64,000 bases of DNA from Pinus tabuliformis (Eukaryota > Streptophyta > Pinopsida > Pinales > Pinaceae): the NCBI GenBank assembly GCA_031772625.1, contig CM062818.1, positions 1,277,808,277-1,277,872,276 on the forward strand. Direction: 5' to 3'. A program made the position numbers and the translations under genes. The notes below the pieces were generated by a model. It ran no database searches, was not told the origin of the DNA, and saw nothing but the letters and a program-made list of their open reading frames with translations. Shown piece after piece: positions 45,721-58,470 of the stretch. Numbering within the stretch: position 1 is the stretch's first letter; the number at the start of each line of letters is the position of its first letter.

Positions 45721-48700
45721 ATTAATGGGTGTAGAAGGCCAATTAAATGTATCTATGAATAATCTGGGTTGGGTGTTATGTAGGAAACCTATAGGATTAT
45801 AGTATTTCAGACAATATTCAGTTTAGGTAATGTTGTATTTAGCAGGTTCGAACCAGTTCAGTTAGTGATCCCTTCTCCAATAATTCATCGGACAACACAA
45901 TCTGGTCGCCCATCTCGCCTATATTCCAAGCTCACAATTAGAAAACCATTTGAAAATATAGTCATAGAGTTTGTAAAACCTAGTAATTATAGTTTCCAGT
46001 TAATAATATATTTGCAGTAGTGATTATTATCTCCAATCTCCCTAATTAAACTTCTTATTATAATAAATATAATGCATCATCGTTAATTTGAAATGTTATA
46101 TGACAAAACGTCGTGAAAGCTGATCTATGCAGAGGGGAAGGACCTAAGCAGTCGATAATGGTAACGGAGATATGGAAATTGAATTTTGGCAAAAAGAAAA
46201 AAAAAAATTTGAAACTATTCATACATATTTTCGAATCTGAATAAATGTTAATATAAATATCATTTTTAGCATTTTATGGCTTGAATTTTAGATCGTGTAA
46301 GCATAGAGTGCATGGAGAAATCATTAAATTGAATGCAAGAGTGTAGTTCATCTAAATAAAAAAACATTACATCGACACGATAGTCGTAGCATTCTGTTAT
46401 TCGACCACAAAGTAAATCCCTTAAAAAAACCTTGAAGACCATGGTTGTATTGGAGTATTGAATTAGTGCCAGAAATCAGAGTTGTGTAGCAAGATACGTG
46501 GCATTAGATTGTAGTAACAATTTTGATAATATATTTTGGGTATTAGACTCTAGCTATGATTTCAGTTTTTATATAATATGAGTGGGCATGAGTTAAAAAC
46601 AAATGTTAGATGTAAAAGTTAAAAGAAAAGATTACAACAACATAATTCTTGGTGATATGTACATATAAATCTATATTTTATGGCTTTTAATTAATTATGG
46701 TTAAGTTATATGTGTTTTACTAGGTAAGGGAGAAGAAGACATTGTGGCAAAGTTTTATATAGAGAAATTTATAAAAGTAAAAGAGTTCAAGTGAAGGCCT
46801 TAAGAGGAATTGACAACAAAAGATAAGCTATACAATTGTTGAAGTTTAAGAGTAGGGGATGCTTGGAATGTCTTAAAGAAATGAGCTAGAGAAATTAAAG
46901 AATGAGGTTCAAGAGATAATACTTTGGTAAGGTGTTGTGTAGTATGGAGTTAAAGACTTGTTAATATAGAGGCTATTAGTATGTTGAGGTAGTATGGAAA
47001 AGAGATGGATATTCTTAGTGATAGTTGTTTGAAAGGATCAAAAGATACATGTCGTAGGGAAGAGAAGGTAAGTGCTAAAGCATTTTGTTTCGTAGAGCGA
47101 GAGGAGACACTTAGTATCTTAGAAAAATTAATGCATAAACAAATGGAAAAAGACTAGTGGTATGATTGGAACGTGAGAAAGAATGTTTATTGTACTATCA
47201 TGGAACTCTTTGAGAGGAAATTGAGACACATGATGAAATATTGGTTAATGATCAAATGAACTAAGTATTGAGGGCATGAGATGGAAGTTAACTAGTATGA
47301 ACCTAAGCATGGAGTTATGCTTTGAGTAGAGGATGAGGTACAAGATGAAAGCCTCATGAAGTGCTTGGATAGTTTAGTCAAACGCAAGGAAGAGATGCCA
47401 AAAACACCTAAATGACAGGTGTACAAAATTGATATAACAATAAACAAGGAAGGATTGTATCATAATGATAGATGCAAGACAAAAATATCTCATGAATCTT
47501 TGATGTGCATAGAAAGGAAATTATAAATTCCAATGGATAACATAGAAGGAAAGTGAAAAGATAGTACTACAATACATCCAAAGATGACTTGGAGTAGTCT
47601 ACAAAATGAATGAAATATCCTACTGGTGAGTGGATCATTAGAGAGGGATATTGTTGAATTTAAAGGAATAGAGAATCTAGAAGAAGTCATGAGATTTGGA
47701 GAGAAATATGACAACCGCGAAGAACGAAAAATAATGATAGCAGAAGTGAGACAAGGAATAAAACTTATGAAAAAAGATAATGATGAAAAGGAGTGGACAA
47801 AATCAATCCAATTAATAAAATGGATTGCACATCTTGAATATAATTGTAGGTTTGCAATCTAAGGATGAGAAATATCATAATAGGGTTAAAATAAAATAGG
47901 AAGACATATAGTAGTAAAATTAGTACAAATAGATTTTGATGCAAAGCTAAACTTTCCATAAGAGTCACTAGAAAACCCTAGGATGGATCAATACTACATC
48001 AAAAATGAAAACCTAATTGATGACCATGAAAAGTTACAGGGGGCATCAACGATGCAAAATCATTATAAGCTTTTTCTAGGATTGAAAATGAGAGACCAAG
48101 GGAGGCATAACAATCAAAAGATAGAGACGAGGAAAGGATTTAGGATAAGAACGACTTTATATTTTTTTGGGAGACAATAATAGTAGTAGAGAAATGATGG
48201 TCAAGGAGTACATCAATCATTTGGAACAATAGATACAAGTGCATGGAATTGGAAAATGAATATATGATATGAATGAGTGATGGTTATAGCTCTCAATGAG
48301 GATGAGAGAAATTTTAGATTGTGTCAATAAAATGATGAGTTGGCAAGGATAGATATGGACCTTACAAAGTCGTAAAGAAATTTGGTGATGAAAATAGAGA
48401 TGAAATGAAACTAGTCATGTAGCAAGTACACTATTATGATGAAATTATTGGGAAAGCATATGTCTTGCTAGGTTATGAAGAAAGACTTGAAGAAAATTGG
48501 AGGAAGAAATATGATTTTTTGTCATCTTCTCTTGAAAGAAGTTGAGAACAAGAAAGGATCAACTCCAAAATAGGGAAACAAACAATTCCAAGAGATTTTT
48601 ATGGTATTAATTGGTATTGAAAATCATTTTTATGCATGGAAGAGAACCTCTATATGATAAGGAACAAGTTATTTTCATTAGTCTGATCATTCTATATGTA

Positions 48701-49857
48701 GGTGTAGAGATAGGTATAGTATGTAGAGTTGGAAGCCATCAGTTTTCAATAAAAAAGGTTTAAAAAATAGGAAAATATAATCAAAAAATTGATAAAGGAT
48801 TTATAGGGTGAAGTGATTGCAACAATCATAAAAAAATTAAGAAAATTACTACGCAAAAATGAAACAACAACTATGAAATAAAAGTATAAACCAATAACAT
48901 GCAAATAGATGATAAAGTCTTGCAACAACATCATGGAATGGAAGTTGGATAGTAATAGAACGAAGTATGGAATCCAAGAAAGGCATGGAAATGAGTTAAA
49001 GAAGTCATAAACAATATCCTATAAAAAAATTGTACGTTTTCAATGTGATGCAACAACATTTTACCCCAAATCAAGCTCATTTCTAGGTTTTGTCAATAAA
49101 ATAATAGATTTATGAATAATTTTTTCATGCATTTTTTTTTTGATAATTACCTATGATTTATATGTTCATATTTCTATGTTATTTCCTCTTGCAGTGTTAA
49201 CCTTAGGAAAAAAAACAAATTATATATATTTGTGTGAGAGTTTTTCACACTTTCTTTTGGAATTCAAAAATTTCCTCTCAATTTCCTATCTCTATCGAAT
49301 TTGAACTTTGTCAGTATGAAAGATAATTAGAGATCTCTATTATGAAAAATGGTGATTTATTTTTTAGAAATTATCTAACCGTCATTGTCAAACATCAATT
49401 ATATCTTGGTTCACAATAAATGAACTGTTAAAAATAGTCTCTCGTGTTAAATAATTTAGCAGAATAGTTCGTTTTCAGTCTAACATATATTTAAAAACTA
49501 TCAGTCCATATATTTTTAGAAAACTCTTCATATCTCTAGCAGCAATTAATATGCAACAATTTCAGAAAATTCTCAATCGATTGTAAAATCTATTTAATTA
49601 TGAAAGGCTTGCTATGCAGCTATGTTTTTACAATTGGTTTTATTCGTGTCTTTAATTGTGAGCTTTAACATAATATCAACACGTTTTGTAAGTATGTGGG
49701 GGTAATTTTATTACATATTCAAAATTCGCTTTATGAACCTTCAGTGTTTTATATAATATTATTTTATGATGAGTGTGGTAGACAAGGGGTTTTATGTTAT
49801 GAAAAAAGTTGTATTTATAGTGAAAAGGAGTTTTTTTTGCTAAGAGGTGTTCTACAA
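45721..49857. other. 3' flank and AT-rich interval with a decayed unidentified frame
   Basis: AATAAT and TGTAGGAAACC motifs just after 45721 probably belong to the 3' UTR of the preceding gene. Further on, plus-strand frames at 47626-47862 and 47983-48180 lie in the same phase, are polar and charged, and may be pieces of one old retroelement gene, but no motif is recognisable. The rest shows no gene. Confidence 0.3.
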
Positions 49858-49947
49858 CCCAGTATAGAGCAGATGTGTAGGTGTAATGTAAGTATATAAA
49901 CACCCAGTATAGAGCAAATGTGTAGGTGTAATGTAAATATATAAACA
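49858..49947. repeat. 45-bp tandem duplication
   Basis: CCCAGTATAGAGCA(G/A)ATG starts at 49858 and 49903. The two copies differ at only a few bases. Confidence 0.92.
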
Positions 49948-49967
49948 ATTCTAAATGTTGGCTTAGT

Positions 49968-49969
49968 TA

Positions 49970-50001
<32 letters not shown>
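49968..50001. repeat. ATA trinucleotide microsatellite
   Basis: About 11 uninterrupted AAT units. Confidence 0.95.
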
Positions 50002-50003
<2 letters not shown>

Positions 50004-50127
50004 GTCAAAAGTATGGGGATGAGTGCGAAAATCTAAATGTTGGTTCAATTAATAATAAAAGGATAAAGTAAACAAAATAATAAAATTCAATTTGTTATAT
50101 TTTGATTTTGTTATTAACTCGTGAATA

Positions 50128-51063
50128 GGTTTTGTTACAATACCATGAGCCAATACCATGGCTTATCAATACCTCAAGCCCCAAAACCATAACGTATTTC
50201 ACAACCAAAATATTTTATAAAAATATGACAAGATTCTTAACCATGGACATTCATCCCCACTTTACAATGGATATTATAAACTTGTAAAAAGTTGGCTTTG
50301 TTATAATACCATGGACCAATACTATGGCTTATCAATACCACATGTCCAAAAAACATAAATTATTTCACAATCAAAATATTTTAGAACAATACGAAAACCA
50401 TGATATTCATCCCCATTTTACCATGGATATAAATAGACTTTGTTACAATACCATGGGCCAATACCATGGATTATCAATACCACATTCCCAAAAAACATAA
50501 CTTATTTCACAATCAAAATATATTACATAACAATTATTAATACCACATGTCCAAAAAACATAACTTATTTCACAATCAAAATATTTTAGAACAATATGAA
50601 AACCATGGATATTCATCCCCATTTTACCATGGATATTATTAACTTGTAAACAGACTTTGTTACAATACCATGGGCCAATACCATGGCTTGTCAATACCAC
50701 ATTCCCAAAAAACATAACTTATTTCACAATCAAAATATATTACATAACAGTATGACAAAATTTTTAATCATGGATATTGACCCCGCTTTGTCATTGATTT
50801 ATGAACTTCTGAATAGGCTTTGTTACCATAGCATGGGCTAATACCATGTCTTATCAATACCACATGCCAAAAAATCATATCTTATTTCACAATCTAAATA
50901 TTTTATAACAATATGACAAGGTTCTTAACCATCGATATTCACCCCCACTTTACCATGGATATTATTAACTTGTAAATAGGCTTTGTTACAATACCGTGGG
51001 CCAATAACATTGCTTGACAATACCAGGTGCCCAAAAACGATAACTTATTTCACAATAAAAATA
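50128..51063. repeat. Satellite-like tandem array with CCATGG pairs, about six copies
   Basis: Units start with GGCTTTGTTACAATACCATG (or close variants) at 50128, 50294, 50435, 50652, 50816 and 50979, most commonly about 165 bp apart. Each holds two CCATGG-like palindromes about 17 bp apart (AATACCATGGGCCAATACCA), then TTATTTCACAATCAAAATAT, then CATGGATATTCATCCCC. The 50435 unit contains an extra partial copy. The same CCATGG phrase occurs at 25970-26015 and 26286-26315, so the unit also exists outside the array. Confidence 0.88.
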
Positions 51064-51326
51064 TTTTATTTTAATTTAAGTTTATAACATTTTTTTAATT
51101 GAACCTAATAGGAAAAGGGTTATAATTAGTTTTGAGATATATATAAACTCTCTATCCTCATGACTACTAAAAATATTCCCATATAAATTAAATTAAGGTT
51201 TTAATAAAATTAAAAATGAGAATACTTTTATATTTAAATATGTGAAATTTATATAATACAAATATTAGTAAGAACCAACATAGATCTATCTTAACTAAGT
51301 ATCCAAGTGATGACAACAAGCAAAGT

Positions 51327-51996
51327 GAAGGGAAGAGAGGGAGAGGGAGAAAGAGGGAGGGAGATAGTGACAAAGCTGGAGGGTGGAGAGAGAGAGAGAG
51401 AGAGAGTGAGAGAGTGATGGGGGAGACAGAGAGAGGGAGGTGGGAGAGAGGTAGGAGAGAGAGAGGGGAGAGAAAGAAGAAGAGAGGGGGGAAGAGTGAG
51501 ATGGAGTTGGAGGGGGAGAGGGAGGAAGGAAAAAATAAAGACATAGGGAGATAGAGGTGGAGAGAGAGAGGGAGTGACAAGGGATATATGGATAGAGAGA
51601 AGGGGAGAGAAGAGAGGAGGGAACAAATAGAATAGGTGGATGGAAATATAGGGAGAAAAGGGAAAGAGAGAGAGGGAGGGAGGAACAAAGATGGAGGGGG
51701 GAGACAGATAGAGAGTGAGTGAGGGGGGGGGGGAGATAGATGGAGGTGGGACAGAAAGGGAGAGAAAGGAATCAAGAGAGAGGAGAGAGAGAGAGAGAGA
51801 GATGAAGTTGGAGGGGAAGAGAGAGGAAAGGAAGAATAAATACATAGAGGGAGAAAGGTATAGAGAGATGGAGTGACAAGGGAGAGAGGAGAGATAGAGG
51901 GAAGAAAGAGAGGCAGAGAGGAAGAGGGAGGGAGAGAGAGAGGTAGATATGGAGAGAGAGTGTGTATGTTTGGGGGGTGAGATAGAGAGGGAATAA
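51327..51996. repeat. 670-bp polypurine GA-rich tract
   Basis: Almost pure A/G on the plus strand, built of AGAG, GGGAG and GGAGAGAG variants with a few interruptions (TGGATGGAAATATAGG and similar). The long minus-strand frames over it (274 and 238 codons of Ser/Leu/Pro) are a product of the composition, not genes. Confidence 0.95.
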
Positions 51997-52040
51997 GAAA
52001 GAGGCACATCAATACAAATATATATATTATATAGTATTGT

Positions 52041-52215
52041 ATAACCAGCCTAAATCCATCTTAACCCGGATTTATCAAGCACCGAGAGGGATCAAATCTC
52101 TCAAGGTGCAAACTTTTCCTCAAGTTTCACACTCAAAAAAGAGGTTTGCACATCGAGAGATTGGATCCCTCTCAATGCTTGATAGATCTGGGTTAAGATC
52201 GATCTAGGCTAGTAT
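52041..52215. mobile_element. Foldback MITE with 70-bp arms
   Basis: Left arm 52044-52113 and right arm 52144-52213 are inverted repeats (for example ATCTTAACCC against GGGTTAAGAT, GAGAGGGATC against GGATCCCTCT, GGTGCAAAC against GTTTGCAC) around a 30-nt loop. The ends read ACCAGCCT and AGGCTAGT, next to TA, suggesting a TA target site. The RNA could form a long hairpin. Related to the foldback region at 25829. Confidence 0.75.
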
Positions 52216-52771
52216 ATATCAAAATATGGTGATTGGAATAAACATATAACTCTTCTAATCAATATTGGTGTTTGGTGTTGATAATAAGTTTTTCTTATTG
52301 GTAAAATAGGTATATTTCTTATTTCTATGACAATAAAGTTTTCTCGTTCCTTTTTTTTAGAATAGAAGAAAGGTCTGATTGCAAGGATATTAAAGAGATA
52401 AAGGAAAAGTTTCTATTGGAATTATAAGATTTTTAAAAGGTTGTATAGGTAATTTTAGTTATACATAAGGACTAATTCGTTTTGGAAATAAATATGAGTT
52501 TTAGTCCATGAGAATGAAAATATTCTTGCAAGTACAAGGATTCTAAGAAGTAGTTGAGAAAGGCTTTGCAAATTCATTCGAGCACCTCTATAGAACATGT
52601 CTTATGCCCAAAAAAATCAACTTGAAAAAATGTTAAAAATGGAGAATAAGGTCAATATTAGAAATCAGAGTTTAATAGATGAATCAAATTTTCCCCAAAT
52701 AATAGAAGCATCTAACAAAAATAAATCTTCAGATATCATAGATAATTTTTAATCTCTATACAATTTATTGC

Positions 52772-52774
<3 letters not shown>

Positions 52775-52811
<37 letters not shown>
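52775..52811. repeat. AC dinucleotide microsatellite
   Basis: About 18 uninterrupted AC units. Confidence 0.97.
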
Positions 52812-52815
<4 letters not shown>

Positions 52816-52886
52816 TATTACAAAAAGATTTTATCCTAGAAACCCAAACTGAAAAAACTAGCAAGATTTTTTAACATATATATTCT

Positions 52887-52888
<2 letters not shown>

Positions 52889-52963
<75 letters not shown>
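52889..52963. repeat. TA dinucleotide microsatellite
   Basis: About 37 uninterrupted TA units; 75 bp of this kind is prone to length error in assemblies. Confidence 0.97.
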
Positions 52964-52965
<2 letters not shown>

Positions 52966-53339
52966 ATTTGCATCCATGAACCTCCAATCCATTTATCATG
53001 GATTAGAATACCAGTGTAGTTCCTTAACCAAAACTACAAAACCATAGGAAAAAACACCATGTGAAATAAAACCACTAAACGAGAAAACTGTGTGTTTAGA
53101 ACATCCAAAAGGAGATTCAAAAGAGCACCTAATTTTATTTTTGAGATTTGTACCCATGAACCACTGCACATGGAGGGGGGTTTTCCTCCCAGTGAAGCAA
53201 TGCAGTACGGGAGGCTTTACTCTCCCCCTTGAAACAAGGGTGTTATTGTCCCCCCATGAACCCCCTTATTGTGCCTGAAATAATGTACAATGTGTGGGGA
53301 TAGTCCTATAAATAACTCATACGCAACATTCTCCCACTT

Positions 53340-56261
53340 GTTTTTTTTTTCATAGGAGGTCACAAGAGTACATGATCAACAATTGAAATCAATGATGCCC
53401 ATTGTTTCTCTAAACCAAGAGAAGTTCTTAGTGCTCATTTATTTTGTTAATGAATCTACAAAATTCTTCAAGGGATCCACCTTCACCAGAAACAACTTCT
53501 TGTCAAGCATAATCTCACAAGTGATATTGAATATCAATGTGCTTTGTGTTCAAATGATAATTTGGGTTCTTCTCTATGAAAATTTCACTATGACTATCAC
53601 AATCTATCCTTACAGCCTATTATATGAACCTAATGCTTAAACATAAATTTTTTTAACCATATTTATTCCTTATTTACATGAGTGGCTACCATTTATTTAT
53701 ATCATGTAGTTGAGAGTACCACTATAGACTATCTTAGCTTGCTCATCCATCTCATTTCTTGTCCAAATAGGTTAAAAACATACCTACTTATAGATATTCT
53801 ATGATCTATATCTCTACCTTAGTCTACATCAACAAAGTCATGTATGTCCAAGTATTTACCCATTCTTCATATTCCTTGGTAGCACAATCCATAGCAAGAA
53901 ATGCCACAAAAATACTATAAATCCTCTTTACTATTGTCAAATGCTCGTTTCTTAGTTTCTACATATACATGTTCAATGCTTCATGTGAATGTGTAATATA
54001 TGGTTTAGTACACACCATTTCATACATCAAACTTGCAATTGCACAAGAATATGGAACTTAGGACATTTATTCTTCCTCTTCATATTTATCGGGAAACTAT
54101 TTTGTATATAAATTTACACCTACACGAATAGGAACCTTCACTAGTTTACATACTTTCATATTAAATATCTGCAAGATTGACTTAACATAATCCTTCTAAT
54201 TTAACTAGATTTCTTGTTTCCATGATCGATTTCAATTTCCAAGGCCAAAATAAAATTTGGAGCACCAAGATACTTCAAGTAAAATTTAGAGAATAACTGA
54301 GTTCTCATTTCCTAGATGATTTCTCTGTCATTTCCAATCAATGACATATTGACAACATATAATACCAAATAAATAACATGATGACCAACTAATTTGAAAT
54401 ACACACAATGATATATTTTTCTCCTTGTGAAGCAAAATCTTAATATATAAATATAAAAATTTTGATATCACATATTTATTGATTACTTTAACCCTTACAA
54501 AGACCTTTTCAACCTGCCTACTAGCTCTTTCTTTCCTTTAACAACTAAGCCTTATGGCTACTCCATCTAGATTTATTCACCCATATCCCCATGTAGGAAT
54601 ATTTTCTTCAAAGAAACAACAATCGATAAAATAATTTTAATAGAAGTTAATATGCAAGAAAAAGAAAAAATATTACCAAATTTAATTCTCTCTACCAAGG
54701 AAAAATTTGGGGGCTAATAATCAAAGGTGGTCTAATATTCCATGTATTTTCCAAAAAGAATATTCGTTAATTTCCATTTTTCTAAAAATGAATTCAGCCA
54801 AATTTTATAGTATAAAATTATTTTGCTTTTAAAATCGTCAATATTATATATTTTCTAATATAAAATAATTAGAAATCTAAACATTTTTACAAAATTATCA
54901 TCAAACATTTTAAAATTTGGATATTAGGGACTAGTAAGATTCGCCAAGGTTGCTAAACTTTAAGATCAACTTCCATCCTTCAAATTTTCCCTGCTCTCTA
55001 CCTAGGGACAACATTTTGGTAGTAATTGAGATTAATGTTTCTCCACTCTTCCTTCTACATTTAGAATCTTGTCAAACACCCATTTTCTGTGAATGGGATT
55101 TATTCTAATTAGAAAATCCAATATATTTGAAGCGTCATTCTTGTCTAAGGGTGCCATTTCTTCAACCATTTCCTTTTCCCATATTTTTCCATCATCTAAA
55201 TCACTAACTCCCTAACAGTTCTAAGATAATCATCAATAATAAATAAAGAAAAATTTAAATGGAAATAAGGTGGAGTATACATATGTGTTTCCGTTCCTTC
55301 CTCATATGATCTCCTTAGTATCAAAGTATTTGGTTCTTCTTCTTTCAATTATTGTTCTTCCATAGAATCTAATTCAGCATCCTTCAATTCAATTCTATCT
55401 TACCTAGTTCCTTCTCCCTTTGTAGTCCTTCCCATTTGACAACATCCTTGATTTCACTAAATACCACATCTCTACTATACATAACCTTCTTATTTTCTAG
55501 GTTCCAAAGATTATAACTTTTCATACCATTTTTATATCCAATAAAGATATGCTTTTCAACTTAATTTTCCATCTTACTATTATTCTCCTTTAGAATGTTT
55601 ACATAAGAATCATAGTGAAATAACCTAATATGTTTAAGAGAATTTTTCTTGCTAGTCTATACCTACATGGAGTGTTGTCATCCAACATATATGACACTGA
55701 TATATTTACTATATCTCACGTGGTGTCCATTGTGTTTGCCCAAAAATATTGTCCTAACCATACACCATTATATATGCTCCTTGCTTTCTCCATAAACATC
55801 CTATCCATCCTTCCTACATCTCCATTTTATTCAAGTGTATTTGGATTATTATTCTACCTTTCTATACCAAACTTCTTACTTCAAATTCATTCCCATATAA
55901 TTTTCCACCATTATCTATCCTTAGCACATTAATTTTCTACTATCTTAATTTCCACAAGAGCCTTACACTATTTTAACTTTTCAAAGACTTTAGATTTATT
56001 CCAAAGGAAATAAATCTATGTATTCTTCAAGTAGTCATCTACAAATGAGACATAGTACACATATTTTCCTAATGATGGAACTACCATAGGTGCATGCACA
56101 TCATTGTGCACCAATTATAATCTTCCCTTTGTCGTCATCGCAACATAGCAAAACATATCTTGATTCTAGTTCCCATATAAATTATTTCAACATAAATCAA
56201 AATTAAAAGAGAAATTAGACATTCCTTCTACGATACCATTACCATGCAATACTAAAAGGCC
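53340..56261 (-). pseudogene. Second Ty1/copia polyprotein relic: integrase, RT and RNase H end
   Basis: Minus strand, right to left: VHNDVHAPMVVPSLGK and FVDDYLKNT (integrase, first Asp region, about 56130-56030), RIDNGGKLYGNEF (second Asp, about 55900), HIFIGYKNGMKSYNLW (about 55545), RT near 54380 with YVVN where YVDD is required, LGAPNFILALEIE, then the polyprotein end near 53560-53400 (KLFLVKVDPLKNFVDSLTK). Stops and frame changes are frequent, so it is much older than the copia at 8.5-18 kb. A 297-bp MITE (54697-54993) interrupts it. Upstream gag-side sequence continues into the 1.55-kb repeat at 56262. Confidence 0.8.
54697..54993 (-). mobile_element. MULE-type MITE, copy 1 (297 bp) with 9-bp target duplication
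   Basis: Flanked by CTCTCTACC on both sides (54688-54696 and 54994-55002). The ends are inverted repeats around GGAAAAATTTGGG / GGGAAAATTTGAAGG. In reverse orientation it matches 63268-63565 (for example GGAAATTAACGAATATTCTT against GGAAATTGACGAATATTTTT). A 9-bp duplication is the mark of Mutator-like transposases, which must act in trans since nothing is encoded here. Confidence 0.85.
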
Positions 56262-57788
56262 CTCCTCTCCAATATGTACCACTCTTTGATGCCACAACAT
56301 ATAGTGTCTAATAAGGGCACTAGGGATTTATTTTCATGTGAAAAATTCATATTACATGCTTATGGATGTATTCAAAAACAAAAGGTCATTATTTGTATTA
56401 AACCTAGTTGTCAACATATTTTCATTAATATTAAATTGGAAAAAATATGTCAATTACCTACAAAGAATATTTAAATAACATAGGTTTTTCCTTAAGATGT
56501 TTAAAATTTTAAATATTTAAAGATTACCATCGATAGATATGAGTTTTTTTCATATTTTTAACCTATTAGTATGGATGACATGGATATTATTTTGGGATAT
56601 TTACTGATGGATTGAGTGAGTATAGCTAATATTAATATACAAAATATTTTTTTCAATCTTTGATACAAGAAAAATAAAAATACATTGTAGGATAATTTTC
56701 TTATTAAATAGGAAGTGTGCAAGGAGGCACATAAGAAGTTTTTAGCGAAAAAATAATTTTAGTACATAATGACACATTAGGTGAAGATTCCATGGTTGAA
56801 TAAAATGAAGAGCCTACAAAAAAAATTCAAAGTGAATCCATAAGAAGAGCATGAAATGGAAGAAGAGGCTAAGGAACCACATGTTTAATAGTTTAAGAAA
56901 TAAGAACCAATAGTTAAGGTTATTTTATATCACCACCCAAAGAAACTCTAGTCATCAAGGCAAGGACATGAGCATCAACACACATAATATTGATGAACAT
57001 GGAACTAAAAAGGAAACTAGTATAGAGGAACATGGATGACCAAAAGAAATGCATAGAGAAATAACATTAGCATGGTAAAAACATGGATCTCGAGAAGAGA
57101 CTAAAACCAATATCAAGAAGGAAACACCAAAATTGGACCCCATGTTCACATTTCACTATAATGGATGGATGTTATAGTACGAGTTAACTATATTACTTAA
57201 CATTCCATATTATATTTTCTACTCTTGTGTTTTGAAGTTGAAACATACAAAGGGGGATGGAATATAATATACCTATGGAGGATGATATGGGGTACATAGT
57301 GAGGTATCCAAGGTGATAATGAATGTAATGAATTTCATAACAACATGGCCCATTATGAAATTAAAAGGAAATAATATAATAATAAGGAGTATTTGGCTTA
57401 GACCCCAAAAATGTTCATGAGAAAGTATAAGTACACATTAGTATCATTGTAGTAGATATATGTAGGATTATATTATTTGTAGTAAGCTTGGATTGTGGAG
57501 AGATTTCTTACATAAAGTGTAATTATAGGTGATACCTTGCCTCAAGTGCTCATTTTTCTATATATATTTTTTTTAATGGAAAACAGTTTGGTATATTTGG
57601 AGTTTAAGAGTTTAACTCTGATTTTTCTAATTTATTCTCTCTTATATCTATCAAGGTTTACTATAGGTATCATTTATTCTATTATATCTCTCGCTTTCTT
57701 TAGTTCCAACTTCAAACCCTCTCATAAAATCACAAAACCAAAGTATAATAAATCCTCTTGCATAAAGGTACATTTTAAAATTTATTAG
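56262..57788. repeat. Dispersed 1.55-kb repeat, copy 2
   Basis: Same orientation as 27722-29288 and about 90% identical by eye. Here the left end joins the copia relic smoothly: on the minus strand LWHQRVVHIGEEGLLVLHGNG runs across 56262, so the repeat contains copia gag-side sequence. From TGTTATAGTACGAG at 57169 it looks LTR-like. On the right it gives way to a gypsy RT relic. Confidence 0.7.
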
Positions 57789-58470
57789 AAAATTCTCCTA
57801 TTTCAACCACTCCAATAGCTATTGAAAATTTACCTCAATTTTTCCCTTTTTATCCTATTAAATTTAATAGCATCATTAAGGTAAAGAATAATAAATTTTC
57901 CTAAGAATAGTTTTAGTGCCTCATTCATCAAACTCGGGAAGGTAATTGGTGCATCCATCAACACAAATGTCACATCAAATAATTCATATAGTCATTCCTT
58001 TATTTCGAATATTTTGTTCCATTCAACTCTCTCTTTGATTCTAATTTGATGAAACACACTCTTCAATTAAAGCTTCAAAAAGTATCCCACACCACCTAAG
58101 CAATCCATAAAATCATCTATCCCCGGAAGAGGAAATTTATACTTGATAGCGATGGTTTTTATAGCTCTAAAGACTATATAAATCCTCCACTATCCATATT
58201 TCTTATGAATTTGTACTATAGCTACATCACAAGGACTAAAAATATCTCTTATCAATCCTCTATTTCAAAACTTTTATTATTTAACTTCACTTTTCATGTG
58301 GGTAATCCTATACTACACGTTGTTTGGAAAATGTGATTTGGATATGAAAAATGAATCTGATGTAAAATATCTCTATCTAGAGGTACTTCAATTGGCATGT
58401 AAGCCTTAATAAAATATTTGTATTTATCCAAAAATTATTATACTTTTTCTAGAACTTTCATTTCCTATTC
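57789..58470 (-). pseudogene. Ty3/gypsy reverse transcriptase relic
   Basis: Minus strand, right to left: a CDVAIVQIHKK-like stretch, WRIYIVFRAIKTIAIKYKFP and IDDFMDCLGGVGYF, then HQIRIKERVEW, LMNEALKLFLGKF and YLND in the place of the catalytic YLDD. The order fits the fingers and palm of gypsy RT. One active-site Asp is Asn, and stops are frequent. Nothing else of this element is recognisable on either side. Confidence 0.75.

Noticed and set aside
51188..52012. Two long minus-strand reading frames (274 and 238 codons) of Ser/Leu/Pro-rich protein
   Set aside because: They lie entirely over a GA-rich tract, and the amino-acid content only reflects TC-rich codons. No motif or start context.
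27722..57788. The 1.55-kb repeats as the two LTRs of a single 30-kb element
   Set aside because: The interval between them holds a PolII gene, a LINE and unrelated repeats, copy 2 continues into copia coding sequence, and neither copy shows paired TG...CA ends with a target duplication.
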